Below are positions 11,327 to 21,863 of a DNA stretch of 64,000 nucleotides, piece after piece (position 1 is the stretch's first letter; each line of letters begins with the position of its first letter). This stretch comes from Isoetes taiwanensis (taxonomy: Eukaryota > Streptophyta > Lycopodiopsida > Isoetales > Isoetaceae), in the NCBI GenBank assembly GCA_021234155.1, contig JAJEKV010000049.1:4245487-4309486 (forward strand), read 5' to 3'. The notes beneath the pieces are model-generated. The model made no database searches. It saw only the letters and a program-made list of their open reading frames with translations, and was not told where the DNA came from. Both the position numbers and the translations under genes were made by a program.

Positions 11327-12494
11327 TCACTTTTCGTGGTGCTGAAATGCTTTGAGACGAAAACCATTAACTAATGTAGGTAATGGAGTGCCATCTAATT
11401 CAGCGAGTTGGAAAACACTTGGTCTAACCACTTGAACAATTTGATAAGGGCCAAGCCAACGAAACTTGAGTTTACCCGGAAAATTTTTGTACCTGGAATC
11501 ATAAAGAAGAACCAAATCTCCTTGTTTGAATGTTTTTGTCTTCAAACGTTTGTCATGTAAAGATTTTTGCAACTGTTGTCCATGAAGAACACGAATATAA
11601 GCATCCCTTCAAGTTCATCCAACTGTTTCTAATTGATAGACCCGTTCTTTGAGAGAGCAAAATTTGGTGGATTATGAGCAGTAGCCAGTTGAAAACGGAG
11701 TGTTGGAAGGATGTATTCAAAGGGCATGAGAGCTTCTTGACCATAAACCAATTTAAAAGGAGTGTGACCCGTAGCAATCTTGAAACAAGTATTGTAGGCC
11801 CAAAGAACAAGAGAGGGAAGTTTTGTCCGCTAACTGCGGGGGAAGCGCCACAAATTTTCTTGAGAATGGTGACCGAGTTTTGTTGGTGCTTTTCGCTAAC
11901 CCATTGTCTTGAGGATAGTAAGGTGTGCTCTTGTGATGATGTATCAAGAGATAATCCGTCAGCTCTTTGATAGTATGATTGATGAAATGAACACCACGGT
12001 CACCGACCACTCAGGTAGGGGGGCCGAATCGCGTGATAATTTGTTGATAGAGGACTCGAGTCGTGGTTTGCAGCAGTTGTTGTCCGGAAGTGCACAAGCT
12101 TCCGCCCATTTGGTGGCGTGAGTCGGTGAGAAACAGTGACGTATCGGGCACGAAAGTGTGCCGCCAGAGGATCTATAGGTCCCACAAAGTCCATGCCCCA
12201 TTTGCCGGAAGGGAAGTGGCGTGGCGGCCGGCGCCAAGGGAAGAGCGCCCGCCACGGGGGCGCCCCACCGCCGGGCAAAGCGCCACACGCTTGGCGTGGG
12301 CGTGGAGCATCTCGGAAGAGCGTGGGCCAATAATACCCGGCAAGAAGGATTTTTTGCGTCGTGGTGTCACCATGAAAATGACCACCACCGAGCCCTTGAT
12401 GAGCTTCTCGAACAATGTCCGGAACTTCATGAGGTAGAACACACGCGTCGAAGGATGGTGTCCTTACCCTTTTGTAGAGATGTCCGGCAACCAT
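11327..12494 (-). pseudogene. Integrase region of copy 1
   Basis: Broken frames spell a Ty3/gypsy integrase. The N-terminal zinc-binding region (HEVPDIVREAHQGLGGGHFH, about 12400) has its Cys part garbled. The first catalytic Asp lies in MDFVGPIDPL (about 12180). The second lies in GDRGVHFINHTIKELTDYLL (about 12000), followed by NGLAKSTNKT, where the catalytic Glu is expected but Lys is read. The C-terminal GPY module is intact at 11327-11572 (FPGKLKFRWLGPYQIV, then NGFRLKAF). The Lys codon overlaps a site that would be CAG on the + strand, so it may be a calling error. No chromodomain follows. Confidence 0.85.
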
Positions 12495-12501
12495 GGTGTA
12501 G

Positions 12502-13450
12502 TCACGGACCCTCCGGAGAAATTGATGGCGACGGGATTGTCGCTTGGTGAGAGAGCCGCCTCATCTTCCGGGGTGGAAGAGCACCGTGAGGAGGTACTCG
12601 CTGAAAATCATGAAACCAATGTGGTGTTGCCGTGACTAAAAAGAGTTGAGCATCGGGAAGGCGCCCGAGACCCTCGCTGGCGGGATCATCCGTGTGGATG
12701 CGTGGAAAGATAATCCGAACAACATGAGATTTGCCACCCTTTATGAACGATTTCAAAAGGAGCAAATTCTTGGAGAAGAAGGACCCAACGAGCAATCGCG
12801 CCCGTGGGGCGTGGATTTGTTGATCAAATAGAGAAGTGCTTGGTGGTCCACAAAGAACTTGATTTGACTGCCCAAAAGGTAATGACGGAAACGTTGGACA
12901 CGTAAAATGAGACCCAAAGCTTCACGCCCGTGGCAGAATAGTTGCGCCAGCCAGAATTGAGTTTTCGGGCCGGGCGAAGCGATTTGGTTTATCGCAGCGC
13001 GATCATATTCTTGAGAAAGAACAGCCCAATAGCAAACGCCGAGACATCTACATGAACGTGAAAGGGCTTGTCCCATTGAGGAGGAACAAGAACCGTGCTC
13101 GAGTAAGCAAAAGCTTCACCGTTGGAAAGCAGCTTCCACTGGGAATTCCAAGCCCGTGTGGATTCATCACCGTGAGTTTATGAATGGGATCCGCAATGGC
13201 TGCCACCCCGGTATGAAGGTGGAGTAATAATTGACCTTTCCCGTGAAAGAGCGTGTCTCTTTGATATTGGTCGGTGCTTGAGCTTTGAGCACACAACCGA
13301 TTTTGGCAGGGATCGGTGGTGATTCCCGCTTTGGTCGACAACATGGCCTAACGTAACACCGAAGTGACGCAAAAGGTGCATTTCGGGGATTGAGACTAAT
13401 CTTGGGACTCATCACATTTCTGAAAGACGAAGTTCCAATTTATCCAAATG
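12502..13450 (-). pseudogene. RNase H region of copy 1
   Basis: Minus-strand frames contain the RT connection and RNase H of Ty3/gypsy elements: INPHxLGIP-like connection segments, GAVLSQEYDxxAINxIA-like start (about 12960-13060), and RVQRFRHYLLGSQIKFFVDHQALLYLIN (about 12830-12910), which is the usual F.VxTDHxAL block with FVDHQAL. There are several frame changes. It is continuous with RT on one side and integrase on the other. Confidence 0.75.
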
Positions 13451-13451
13451 G

Positions 13452-13985
13452 TCAGCCATGGAACTCAGAGGCAGAGAAGTCATCTTGAAAAATTTGTAAG
13501 AAGGGATTTTCCTTCATGAAATCATGAAAAACTGAGAGCATGATGCGTTGAAATGTTGAAGGAGAGTTGGATAATCCAAAAGGAACCACCTTGTAGGCAA
13601 AAGTGCCCCACGGGGTGGTGAAAGTGGTCTTGAGTTGATCAGATTCTTTGATGGAGATCTGATTGTAGCCAGAGAAACCATCCATAAAGGAGTACATCTC
13701 ATGTCCAGCCACTTCTTCCAGAACTTGGTCCGTGAAGGGAAGTGGAAAATGATCACGCTCCGTGGCCTGATTGAGTTTCCGATAGTCTACACAGACGCGG
13801 ATCTTACCATTGTGCTTAAGGGCAATGACGATAGGGCTCACCCATTCAGAATGTTTGACCTCATAGATCAAACCTGCAGCAAGGAGTTTGTCAATTTCCG
13901 CCTTGACGCGATCACGGTAATTAGGGTTGAGCTCAGATCGTTGCTGCTAATCGGGTCGCATGCATCGATTTGGTAGGAATGGTGA
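13452..13985 (-). CDS. Reverse transcriptase core of copy 1
   Basis: This is the best-preserved part of pol; an open frame from 13871 to 13452 gives 139 residues. It shows the gypsy RT blocks in order: SEWVSPIVIALKHNGKIRVC and VDYRKLNQ, then DHFPLPFTDQVLEEVAG, SFMDGFSGYNQI (first catalytic Asp), KTTFTTPWGTFAYKVVPFGL, SPSTFQRIM, and the active-site pair as FQDD near 13478 in place of the common YxDD. It copies element RNA into DNA in virus-like particles. The upstream part to about 13985 continues in another frame (NLPAPYRNRAVTLFKKFKH, then WSYKDLRGI). Confidence 0.93.
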
Positions 13986-14683
13986 GTTCCCCCAAGCTTT
14001 TGTTGATTCCCCGAAGATCTTTGTAACTCCAGGCAAAAATGTGTTTGAATTTTTTGAACAGCGTGACGGCCCGGTTACGATAAGGAGCCGGAAGGTTTGC
14101 AGCAATGCGGACAGGTTGATTGTTGCCAACATCCACAATCTCGACTTCAGGAGTCTGAATATGGGGTATGACTTCAGTATCCTGGACAATGTGTGCAGGA
14201 GGTTGGAGCATAACCGGATGCGTGGCACTGCGTGCGTGGTGAAAAGAGAGGTTGCCTGTTTCATCTAGCGCTGGTTGCTTCATGACGGCGTGTACATCAA
14301 AGCAGGAGTTGCGGCAGGAGTGTCGCGATCGAAAAGTGATCAACGCGTTGGATTCGATTGCAAGGAGCCGGGTAGGGGGTCAAGCAAGGCAGCCACCGGC
14401 ACGGTCCCGATCAAGAGTCATTCGCCCCAAGGATCAAAGATATTGGGGTAGGATGACAGAGGCGCACGCGCCAGGGTAGCCCGAACTTGATAAATATTCG
14501 AAGCGCCTTCAGAATCGAGACCGTCGAGAGAGGGTTCCGCATTGTCAACGGAAATGATCCCGCCTGTTTGCAAATCCATGGTGGCATTGAGATGACCATC
14601 TGTGGATGACCAACCGGTCCGTGGCCCAAGAATGGATACTTTTGCCCGGGCGGAGAAAGGGTCTTCCCACCAGCATTTCATAG

Positions 14684-14965
14684 TCACCGGATCTTCACCA
14701 GCTTTCCAAACTCCAAATTCCATGGGAAAGCGGAGATCACCAATGTTGATGTGAAGAATAGGTGTGACGCCTTTGAGGTCTCGCGGATATGGCCATTAGC
14801 CAATTTGATGTCATATGGGGCACGAAAGAGTTGTGTGATGCCCATGTGTTTGCGGAGTTTATCCGTGATGAGATTGACCGCACTACCTCCATCGATTTGA
14901 ACATGGTTGACTTGTTGATTTCCCACCGTGGCATGGACCGTGGGTGTAGAGGTATACAGCCCCAA
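14684..14965 (-). CDS. Retropepsin (aspartic protease) of copy 1
   Basis: An open frame of 93 residues carries the retropepsin active-site triplet as DGGSAVNLI (about 14873-14893), embedded in NQQVNHVQIDGGSAVNLITD, followed by LFRAPYDIKLANGHI. DGGS in place of DTG/DSG is common in plant gypsy elements. It lies between the gag zinc knuckles and RT, as expected for cleavage of the gag-pol polyprotein. The same block recurs at 29228-29743. Confidence 0.85.
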   Translation of the reverse strand: MGLYTSTPTVHATVGNQQVNHVQIDGGSAVNLITDKLRKHMGITQLFRAPYDIKLANGHIRETSKASHLFFTSTLVISAFPWNLEFGKLVKIR

Positions 14966-15599
14966 CTAAAACAGCTTGGGAGTGGTAACCGGTCCTTGAG
15001 AGCGTGACGTAGTTTTAAAATGGTAGCCAAGCTTAAAGGAATTTTGATCTTGGCAAGCTCCTCTTGGAGTTCGAGAGGTACATGAGAAAAAGGATCTGGC
15101 TGGTTCCAGTGGGGGAGTGCGTGGCGTGGAAGCAAAGAACTTCTTTGAGTAAGTCAACCTCGGCTGCAATATTGGGATATGTCTGAGAGCGTGGAGGTTG
15201 AGATGTTGAAGGTGTATCTTGTCTTTGTTGAGCTCTAGTGGTGGCATGAACATTTGCCAATGTGCGGCCTTCAGCAGCCTTGCATGAGATTCAAAATGCT
15301 TTGGCTTAACTTTGGGCATGACATTTGGCATGAGCTTTTCTAAGTCAGGTGCAAAGTGAACCTTTTTTTCGCCCCTCATGAGGAAGGGTGTCAACTGCAA
15401 AGGCAGGTTGCGGTCCTTCTGAATAATAGTCAAGGGACGTGATGCCTTGGTCTGGCGTGAAACTAGACCAACCCAATTTGACGGCTGTACGGGAGGATTA
15501 AGTGCCTGAAAAATTTCCTCTTGGGCTTGTTGATCCAAACCGAGGTTGATTTTGTCGGAGCTGGTTGATAGCGTGATTGCCGAGGGCTCTTGGGGCTTC

Positions 15600-17200
15600 T
15601 TAAGAACTGGTCGCGGCCTTGTTTGCCATTAGCAAGCCGAGTTGGTAAGCCGTGAGGCGGACCGATGTGGTCTGATTTGTGCCGTGAAGCGGACCTGAAC
15701 TTGTGGAAGTTGAGGACACGCCGCGTGGTGGTATGACCCCATTCTTGATGCGGTGATAGCACCGAGCTTTAGAAGGATCAAAAGGAGGACGCTGGTTGGA
15801 TCCCCCGTGGTTGGTCCCGTTGTCGATAGAGTTGCGTGGGCCGCACCCGAAGAGGTGGTGGAGATAGTGCATTGTGGCTGAGGTGTGGTTTGCACTTGAT
15901 AAACCATTTTGTTGCGGAACGGTGTGGGATGAGTGCGAAAGTGCACTCTTCCGTGGTATGATTGCACATGTTGCATCGCTTTGCAATGAGGCGGGCCATT
16001 GGTGGAGTTGCACTCATTGGCCAAATGGCCTTGATATTTGCAAATATGGCACCGATTTGATCGCTGCCGTGGATTAGCGTGTTGAGGCCGAAAAACCGTT
16101 TTGTGGAACCATGACGGGTGGAATGAACGGAGCTCTTGAAGAGCCACGCCCGCGGGAGGAAACATTGACTGGAGTGATTGACAAGGTCGATAGCCCGCTC
16201 CAAAGTTTTGGACGCAGTATTCGGGCCATGAGTCGAATAGCGAGGAGGAAGTCCTTGGAGAAAACGGACCAAAACCGCCGTGTAGGGTACTCCTTTGAGC
16301 TTACCGAAAGCAGAATGTGAAGTCGATCCAAGAAAATCCCAGGCAGACTCCGTGGGCTCTTGTTGAAGTTCATTGAGTTGCTTGAGATGAAGTTGATCAT
16401 CATCCGTGGTCCCAGAATGAGACGTAAAAGCAAAGGCGCATTTCGGACCAGTCTTGTTTCCAATGGCTTTTGTTGGACATGAGCCATTGATGAGGAGAGA
16501 GCCACGCAGTTGTGGTGGAAAAGATGTGGAATTTCAGTTGAGGTTGCGCTGCGTGACCATTTAGGACAGCTAGAGCCTCAAATTCTTCCATGTGGGGCTG
16601 AGCACTTTGGTCTAACGGTTTGCCTTCGTGTTGCCAAAGGTGGGATAAGTCGGTTCGTGAGTCCGGAAAGGTAGATGTGAAAGTGTCAATGGACGGGAAC
16701 AAAGATAGGGAGGATATTGAGGTTGAGGTGGATGTTGCATTGTGCCCGGACCGGACTCGATGAAGGGGTGATCTATGGTTGAGAAACCGGGTAGCCTGGA
16801 GCATTGGTTTTGAGATCCGTGAAGGTTGTAAACAGGAAGAGCAAAGGGGAAACGTAGGGAAAGGATATTCTGGGTAGGCGCAAAGGAGACATGTGGATAG
16901 CCGTGCCCACCCGGGAGATGATGGTTATGGGCGAAGAGGCGATGGCCCGAAGAATGATGGATGTAGGCATGTTCGGGGGTGTGAAAGTACGGTTGAGAAG
17001 GTTGAGCCGGATAAGGCCCCGATAGTGATGAGGGGACCGAGGTTGGGAGCAATGTTTGCACGCTTTGGGGCGGGAGGCGGGACGAGACCGACACGAGGGG
17101 TGGGTGGCGCTGGATCGAGCCCCTAGACCAAGATGGCCTCCCTCTATGTCATAAGCAGATCCATACATGTCGCGGTCAGCTTTCCGACGCCGATGGCGCC
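15600..17200 (-). pseudogene. Gag region of copy 1 with two zinc knuckles
   Basis: Broken minus-strand frames give the structural protein. The N-terminal part near 17168 reads MYGSAYDIEGGHLGLG. The capsid-like part (about 16400-16800) reads FEALAVLNGHAAQPQLKFHI, and DDDQLHLKQLNELQQEPAES-like sequence follows. The nucleocapsid has two CX2CX4HX4C knuckles: CHICKYQGHLANEC at about 16010-16051, and a second, shown more clearly in the other reading frame near 15950-15990 (CNMCNHTTEEC). Two knuckles are fewer frames apart than the breaks suggest, so the frameshifts may be artefacts. Confidence 0.8.
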
Positions 17201-17316
17201 TCCAAGTTTAGATGCCGCCTCGAGAAAGGAGTTCTTCCGGGCGGAAATTACTTTAAGACCGGACATGGCATGTAAGAAAGTAGGAGAAAATCAGACCGGC
17301 GGCCCGGGGCATGCAG

Positions 17317-17907
17317 TGTTTGGGGTCCGGGTTGGGAACTCCCGAAGACACCCCTCTGTGAGGACCCGTGGATCTAACAGGAGAGTCCGGGGACTATGTC
17401 ACGCGGGATTTCTTGAAAAGAGAAGAAAAAGAAGAGAACAGAACAAATGAGAGAAAGATGATAAGCTTCCTTGATATCAATGATGAAAATACATGAGCTC
17501 TCTTTAATAGAGAGAAAACTGAAAGGAGACAAGACTCAAAACTCATCTAAAAACTTATGAGCTAACTCTACTCATATATATAGTACAATGGCCTTGGCCT
17601 TGGGCCCAATATAGACACTCGACCGATCTCGTGCCGACTCGGAAGGAGGCCTCGATTTCGTGGAATGTTGGCGGTGCCTCTTGAAGTGCCTAGAATCACG
17701 CCGGACGCCGACGCTGGCGGTGGACGGGCCGTCACTTGTCCGAAGCGGCGCCTCTTGTTGATGACCAAAGGCTTTGACTGCGTGGCCTGCTGCTTAGTCT
17801 TCTGTGGAGGCTTGGATGTCTGACCCGTGGTTGACTGAGGATCTTTGAGCTTGACCTGGTCTGACGTATGCATGAATAGTCCTGTACCAGGAGGCACAGG
17901 ACTAACA
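17317..17907 (-). repeat. 5' LTR of retrotransposon copy 1
   Basis: This 591-bp LTR begins TGTTTGGGGTCC and ends GGACTAACA on the + strand. It is the same length as the left LTR, and the differences concentrate at CTG/CAG sites. The sequence next to it on the minus strand does not match a standard tRNA primer site, so I do not assign a primer-binding site. Confidence 0.95.
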
Positions 17908-17912
17908 TCCCT
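17908..17912. repeat. Target-site duplication TCCCT (right)
   Basis: Matches 6745-6749. Copy A sequence resumes with GTTAATAACAC exactly as in copy B after 45958. Confidence 0.97.
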
Positions 17913-18397
17913 GTTAATAACACAACTACAAACTTAAATCTGTGCACAAACAATTTCACAACTAGTGAACCTTGTACTAAATGAACTCAAAAGTACAGTT
18001 TCTGTTTCTTGCTTTTACAGAAACTTGATTATCAAACCTAAAGTAACATTTGCTTTTCTGTTACTTGCTTTTCTGTTACAAATGTAAAGCAACATTGCTG
18101 AAACTCAAGCATCCCTGTCAAACCGTTAAAAGAGTGCAAGACAATGACTTGCAAGACAATCTGTGAACAAAAACCAGAAACAACTCAATACTATGGAAAA
18201 ATAAAACTTTGATTTATGTAAGTGCCGAAAGATACAAAAGGTGTGCTACCAAAAACGCACAGGATTAGCAGAGTGAAGAAAGCCAAGACGTTTCTACAGG
18301 GAGGTTATATTAGAGGATATCTTTAGCCGAGAGTAGAGAGAATCCGAGCTGTGTCGTCTTAAAACAACATAAGCACAAAAAAAAAACAAAGGAAGGA
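17913..18397. other. Noncoding stretch between element 1 and the Ser-rich ORF
   Basis: AT-rich, no gene recognised. It repeats a phrase found left of the insertion (TTTCTGTTTCTTGCTTTTA followed by AACCTAAAGTAACATTTGCT). It corresponds to 45959-46470 in copy B. Confidence 0.6.
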
Positions 18398-18850
18398 TCA
18401 TCTTCCTCGGCAGGGGTTTACAGTCGCCAAAGAACAAAAAAACATAGCAGTATGCCTCCAACAAGCTACACAACTGTTTGTCGGAGTTCTGATCTCCATG
18501 AGCACCCACTGACCAGAAACCTTGACAAACGTGAACTCCACATGCACCTTCTGTCGCACAGGTGCATTCATAGCCCACTGGAACAACTCTTCCTCTATTC
18601 TTACGGTCCCCATATCCAGATACTGCACAAAAGCTTGTGCAGTAATGGAATTGTGGATCTTCCTTGTTTGAAGTATGGAAACCTCATTCTCCTCTACTGT
18701 GCATGCAGAGTTTGAGGAACCGACAGACATGGCTGCAGAGCTTGAGGAGCTTGAGGAGCTTGAGGAGCTTGAGGAGCTTGAGGAGCTTGGAGATGGCAAA
18801 CGATGGCGGAATCTGAAGCGCTCCCTCACTACGGTTTTCGCCCTCGCCAT
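18398..18850 (-). CDS. Small Ser-rich ORF of unknown function, copy A
   Basis: The ATG at 18850 (MARAKTVVRERFRFRHRL) opens a 150-residue frame. Its N-terminal third is basic. A poly-Ser run encoded by repeated GAGGAGCTT-type units (plus strand 18735-18790) follows, and then a non-repetitive C-terminal half (SILQTRKIHNSITAQAF, VHVEFTFVKVSGQWVLMEI). I do not recognise the family. Copy B (46514-46885) has a shorter Ser tract, lacks about 10 residues after EEELF and ends earlier. Both lie between a Harbinger transposase and its Myb-like partner, so it may be cargo of that element or a decayed host gene. Confidence 0.45.
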   Translation of the reverse strand: MARAKTVVRERFRFRHRLPSPSSSSSSSSSSSSSSSSSAAMSVGSSNSACTVEENEVSILQTRKIHNSITAQAFVQYLDMGTVRIEEELFQWAMNAPVRQKVHVEFTFVKVSGQWVLMEIRTPTNSCVACWRHTAMFFCSLATVNPCRGR

Positions 18851-19211
18851 CTCCTCAATAGAAAAATGAAGAAATAATGTTTGGCACACTAAACGAAGAT
18901 GCATTTATGTGTTGCTGGCTGATGGTACAATGGACCAGAATGTATAATGGTCCGAAATCATATATTGGAATAATAAGACCAATACTACCAGACCAATACC
19001 AAGCAGACTGTTATGTCAGGCGACTTCAGTTTGCAAATAGAAAAATTCTTAAAGAATTGAAAATGACCTAACCATTGCATCACATGACACAATATGAGAC
19101 AAACATGCAACATCAACTTAGAATCTCAAAATAAATGTAATTCATGCGGATGTAGTATTACGTAATAAATGTAAAAATAGAGTATAGAATTGAGAGGTGA
19201 ATTACCTCAAT
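18851..19211. other. Noncoding spacer with a cluster of altered ACAG sites
   Basis: No gene. Around 19130-19190 five successive ACAG sites of copy B (47162-47214) appear as AATGT, ATGT, ACGT, AATGT and ATAG. See the finding on CAG/CTG discrepancies. Confidence 0.7.
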
Positions 19212-20406
19212 TTAGGAACTTGATTTCGATGAAGCAAGCTTGGCAATCTCCAGGAGGGTATCTTTTGTCATCGACAAATGCTTTGTGTCATAGTGGCCAT
19301 TGATTCAAAGAATTTTCAAGCCGTTATTGATCTCATTGTCTCTAATTCTTTGATCAATTCTCGCCTTCTTCACGTAATCCTCCCCTCATGAACTCCAATT
19401 TTCTTGCTTCATTTTCCCCAAAACTGCTTTTTGCCATTTTAGATATGCCTCGCTGCAATATCTTCATCTATATGAACTCGAGATCTTCTTTTGGTTGTTG
19501 GCTCCCCATAAACTCCTAGTTTATTGCAAGCAGCCAGATCTTGGGCTTGTATCGTAAAATATTGCAGCCACTTGGAGTCTCTTTTCTCGAAAGCACTAGT
19601 AGTGTCTTTACTGCCATTGCCAATTGGACCGCATGGACCTGGCAGAACACCTCCATTGTTCTCAACATTCACATTCTCAACATTTACAAATTCCTCTTCA
19701 ACAAAGGAAGCTTGATTGCCAATTGTCTCATAGAATGCTTGAGACATAAATTCATTTTTGTGAACATATCAGCTTCTTGAAATGCCTCGGGACCAAAAGA
19801 TCCATCATCTCCACCACCAGGTATGTGTCTCTCTCATTAGTCCGTGCTTTAAATCTTCCATGACTTCAAACCATGGCCAGCTCGAAGGTTCTGCTCCCAG
19901 TCCTCTCCAAGCTTCTTTTTCATCCCTAAATTTAACTGCAATTTATCCCATTTGTTTCTCAACCGCCTTTATATCTTCTAAGCCCTCAACCGAATGTCAA
20001 GTTTTATCATGATCTCTCTCCACTGACTCGCTAATAGATTAATGTTTCCATTATTATGTACTTTATATTCTTTCATCAAGGAAAGCATTGTGCCAATTGC
20101 ATTGTCAGACCAATCAACAGGACGCTTTCTTTTCTTGCTTTCAATGGCATCAGCATCACTTCCATGAACAATCAAGGCCAAAGAATTATCAGGGGGCATC
20201 GACTCACCAGGCTTTGGAACCATTGCCTTTTTCTGCTTCCTCGGATTGCAATCCTTTGCACCTTCAGTCGAGAGCTGATCGCAATGCATCGATTCGTGAA
20301 TTTGACCGCCACCATCTTCTTCGCCTCTTAGCGGGCAATTTTCGGATCTAGGGGCACAAAGGGTTTCGTGATTCTTTGGAAGAGCAGATCTAGAAGCTCT
20401 AGTCAT
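19212..20406 (-). pseudogene. Myb/SANT-like Harbinger partner ORF, copy A (frameshifted)
   Basis: PIF/Harbinger transposons encode, besides the transposase, a Myb/SANT-like DNA-binding protein needed to bring the transposase to the element ends. The ATG at 20406 opens 142 residues: a Cys/Glu-rich start, a basic stretch (ESKKRKRPVDWSDNAIG), then the trihelix/SANT core (MLSLMKEYKVHNNGNINLLA, SQWREIMIKL). The frame is then lost. A later frame (19439-19747) gives VEEEFVNVENVNVENNGG and TTKRRSRVHIDEDIAA, the typical acidic and basic C-terminal part. The stop at 19212 is inferred from copy B. The order and spacing match 47237-48420. Confidence 0.75.
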
Positions 20407-20855
20407 GATTTAGAGTCTCATGTAGAACAGAATTTGACAAGAAATTACTTCTTGAACACAATTTAAATCAGAAATTTACAAGAAGGATTCCAAACCTGAG
20501 ACCCGAAATCTTAATGCAAATGCTTGAGGAATTTGGATTGCAAGGCCGATCTCGACACCCTAATGCGGAATTGGAGCAGGAGGTGCGCGGGCAGATCAAA
20601 GAACAGGGGATCATTTCTTGAAGGGTCGGAATTGGTGGCTCGATTTCGGGGGAGAGTTTTTGGCGCCAAAACTCAAAAACCGCCGCTATGCCCCTAACCA
20701 TCAAAACAAAATGAGAGGGTTAATGGGAACGCACCTAACAATAGTTAGGGGCATTTTATCTCAAAGGGAGAGCCAAATTTTTGACTCTCCCTTCATCTCT
20801 CTCGCCATCTCCCCCATCTCCCCATCTCCCATCTCAACCCCCATGTGGCCTCAAA

Positions 20856-20856
<1 letters not shown>
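20407..20856. promoter_or_regulatory. Head-to-head intergenic region between Myb-like ORF and second transposase
   Basis: No ORF. It contains an inverted pair CCCCTAACxATxxxxxTAGGGGC-like (AACAATAGTTAGGGGC near 20740-20756 against GCCCCTAACCATC near 20690) and ends in CT/CCAT-rich sequence leading into the CT tract. It lies between divergent starts (20406 minus, 21192 plus), so a shared bidirectional promoter is plausible. Confidence 0.4.

Positions 20857-20912
<56 letters not shown>
20857..20912. repeat. (CT)n microsatellite, short copy A version
   Basis: A CT tract of about 56 bp with one CC interruption. Copy B has about 132 bp at 48873-49004. It is followed, as at the first transposase, by an ATTTTTTTATCTC segment and an inverted TCTCTCGAG motif (about 20985-21002). 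Confidence 0.95.
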
Positions 20913-20914
<2 letters not shown>

Positions 20915-21191
20915 GTTTCCCACATGTCGCGATTTTTTTATCTCGCCATATCTGGTAGAGATAATTTTTGCATCGATGATAGCTTCTCTCGAGCTCGAGA
21001 GGAGCTTGTCTCTCGGGCCTTAATAGCGGCCGTTTTGCTGAGGAACCGGAAACAGAGGGCGCCAAAATCTTCTGGCCTGCCGGAGTTCAATGTCTGTTGG
21101 TGCGAAGCAATCTTTGAATCATCAATTGGCTTTGTTTCTTTCATTTTTCCCAAATCTCGCTTCAAATCCGGCTTTTAAGAAAAATTTTAGT

Positions 21192-21262
21192 ATGGATCCG
21201 TGATTTTGGGGATGATTGCCATGGTCGCGGCACACTATTATGCCTCGGCATTGCATTGCAAA
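21192..21262 (+). pseudogene. 5' part of a second, diverged Harbinger transposase (copy A), split by LTR element 2
   Basis: The ATG at 21192 starts a peptide aligned with the first transposase (MDPVILGMIAM at 4960). After about 24 codons the frame is interrupted by the second LTR element at 21268. The continuation lies at 32377-32820, where an RRFWVATRQTTQWDSIDNHA segment matches the RRFWVCPRR segment of the first transposase. Copy B shows the uninterrupted arrangement at 49264-49775. Confidence 0.7.
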
Positions 21263-21267
21263 AGCAA
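21263..21267. repeat. Target-site duplication AGCAA (left)
   Basis: AGCAA precedes the LTR and recurs at 32372-32376. Copy B has a single AGCAA at 49331-49335. Confidence 0.96.
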
Positions 21268-21863
21268 TGTTTGGGGTCCAGGTTCGAACTCCCCGAAGAT
21301 GTACCCTCTGTGAGGACCCGTGGATCTAACAAAAGAGTCCGGGGGACTATGTCACGCGGGATTTGCTGAAAGAGAAGAAAAAGAGGAGAACAGAGCAAAT
21401 GAGAGAAAGATGATAAGCTTCCTTGATATCAATGATGAAAATACATGAGCTCTCTTAATAGAGAGAAAACCTCAAAGGAGACAAGACTCAAAACTCATCT
21501 AAAAACTTATGAGCTAACTCTACTCATATATATAGTACAATGGCCTTGGGCCCAATATAGACACTCGACCCGATCTCGCGTCCGACTCTCGGAAGGAGGC
21601 CCGATTTGCAGGAATGTTGGCGGTGCCTCTTGAAGTGCCTAGAATCACGCTGACGCCGACGCTGGCGGTGACGGGCCGCCGCCACTTGTCCGAGAAGGGC
21701 GCCTCTTGTTGACAGACCAAAGGCTTTGATCAAGCGTGGGTCTCGTTGCTTGGTCTTCAAGGAGCCTTGGATGTCGGGACCCGTGGTTGACCGAGGATCC
21801 TTGAGCTTGACCCGGTGCTGTCAGATGCATGAATAGTCCTGTATCAGGAGGCACAGACTAACA
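21268..21863 (-). repeat. 3' LTR of retrotransposon copy 2
   Basis: The 596-bp LTR begins TGTTTGGGGTCC and ends GACTAACA. It aligns with the other three LTRs throughout, with differences at CTG/CAG sites (for example around 21560-21600). Confidence 0.95.

Larger units (their letters stand above)
6750..17907 (-). mobile_element. Ty3/gypsy LTR retrotransposon, copy 1 (11,158 bp)
   Basis: This is a complete element with two 591-bp LTRs (TGTT...AACA ends), a 5-bp target duplication and an exact empty site in copy B. Its coding direction is the minus strand. In transcription order it has gag with two CCHC knuckles, retropepsin, RT, RNase H and integrase with a GPY-type C-terminus and no chromodomain. 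These are followed by about 3.9 kb with a coiled-coil ORF before the 3' LTR. RT-before-integrase order defines Ty3/gypsy. The missing chromodomain and long 3' region resemble the Tat/Athila group, but I cannot place the clade. Frames break many times, largely at CAG/CTG sites. Confidence 0.96.

Noticed and set aside
17280..17316. Primer-binding site next to the 5' LTR
   Set aside because: The sequence is G/C-rich and differs between the two elements at presumed CAG/CTG sites. It matches no standard tRNA 3' end as read.
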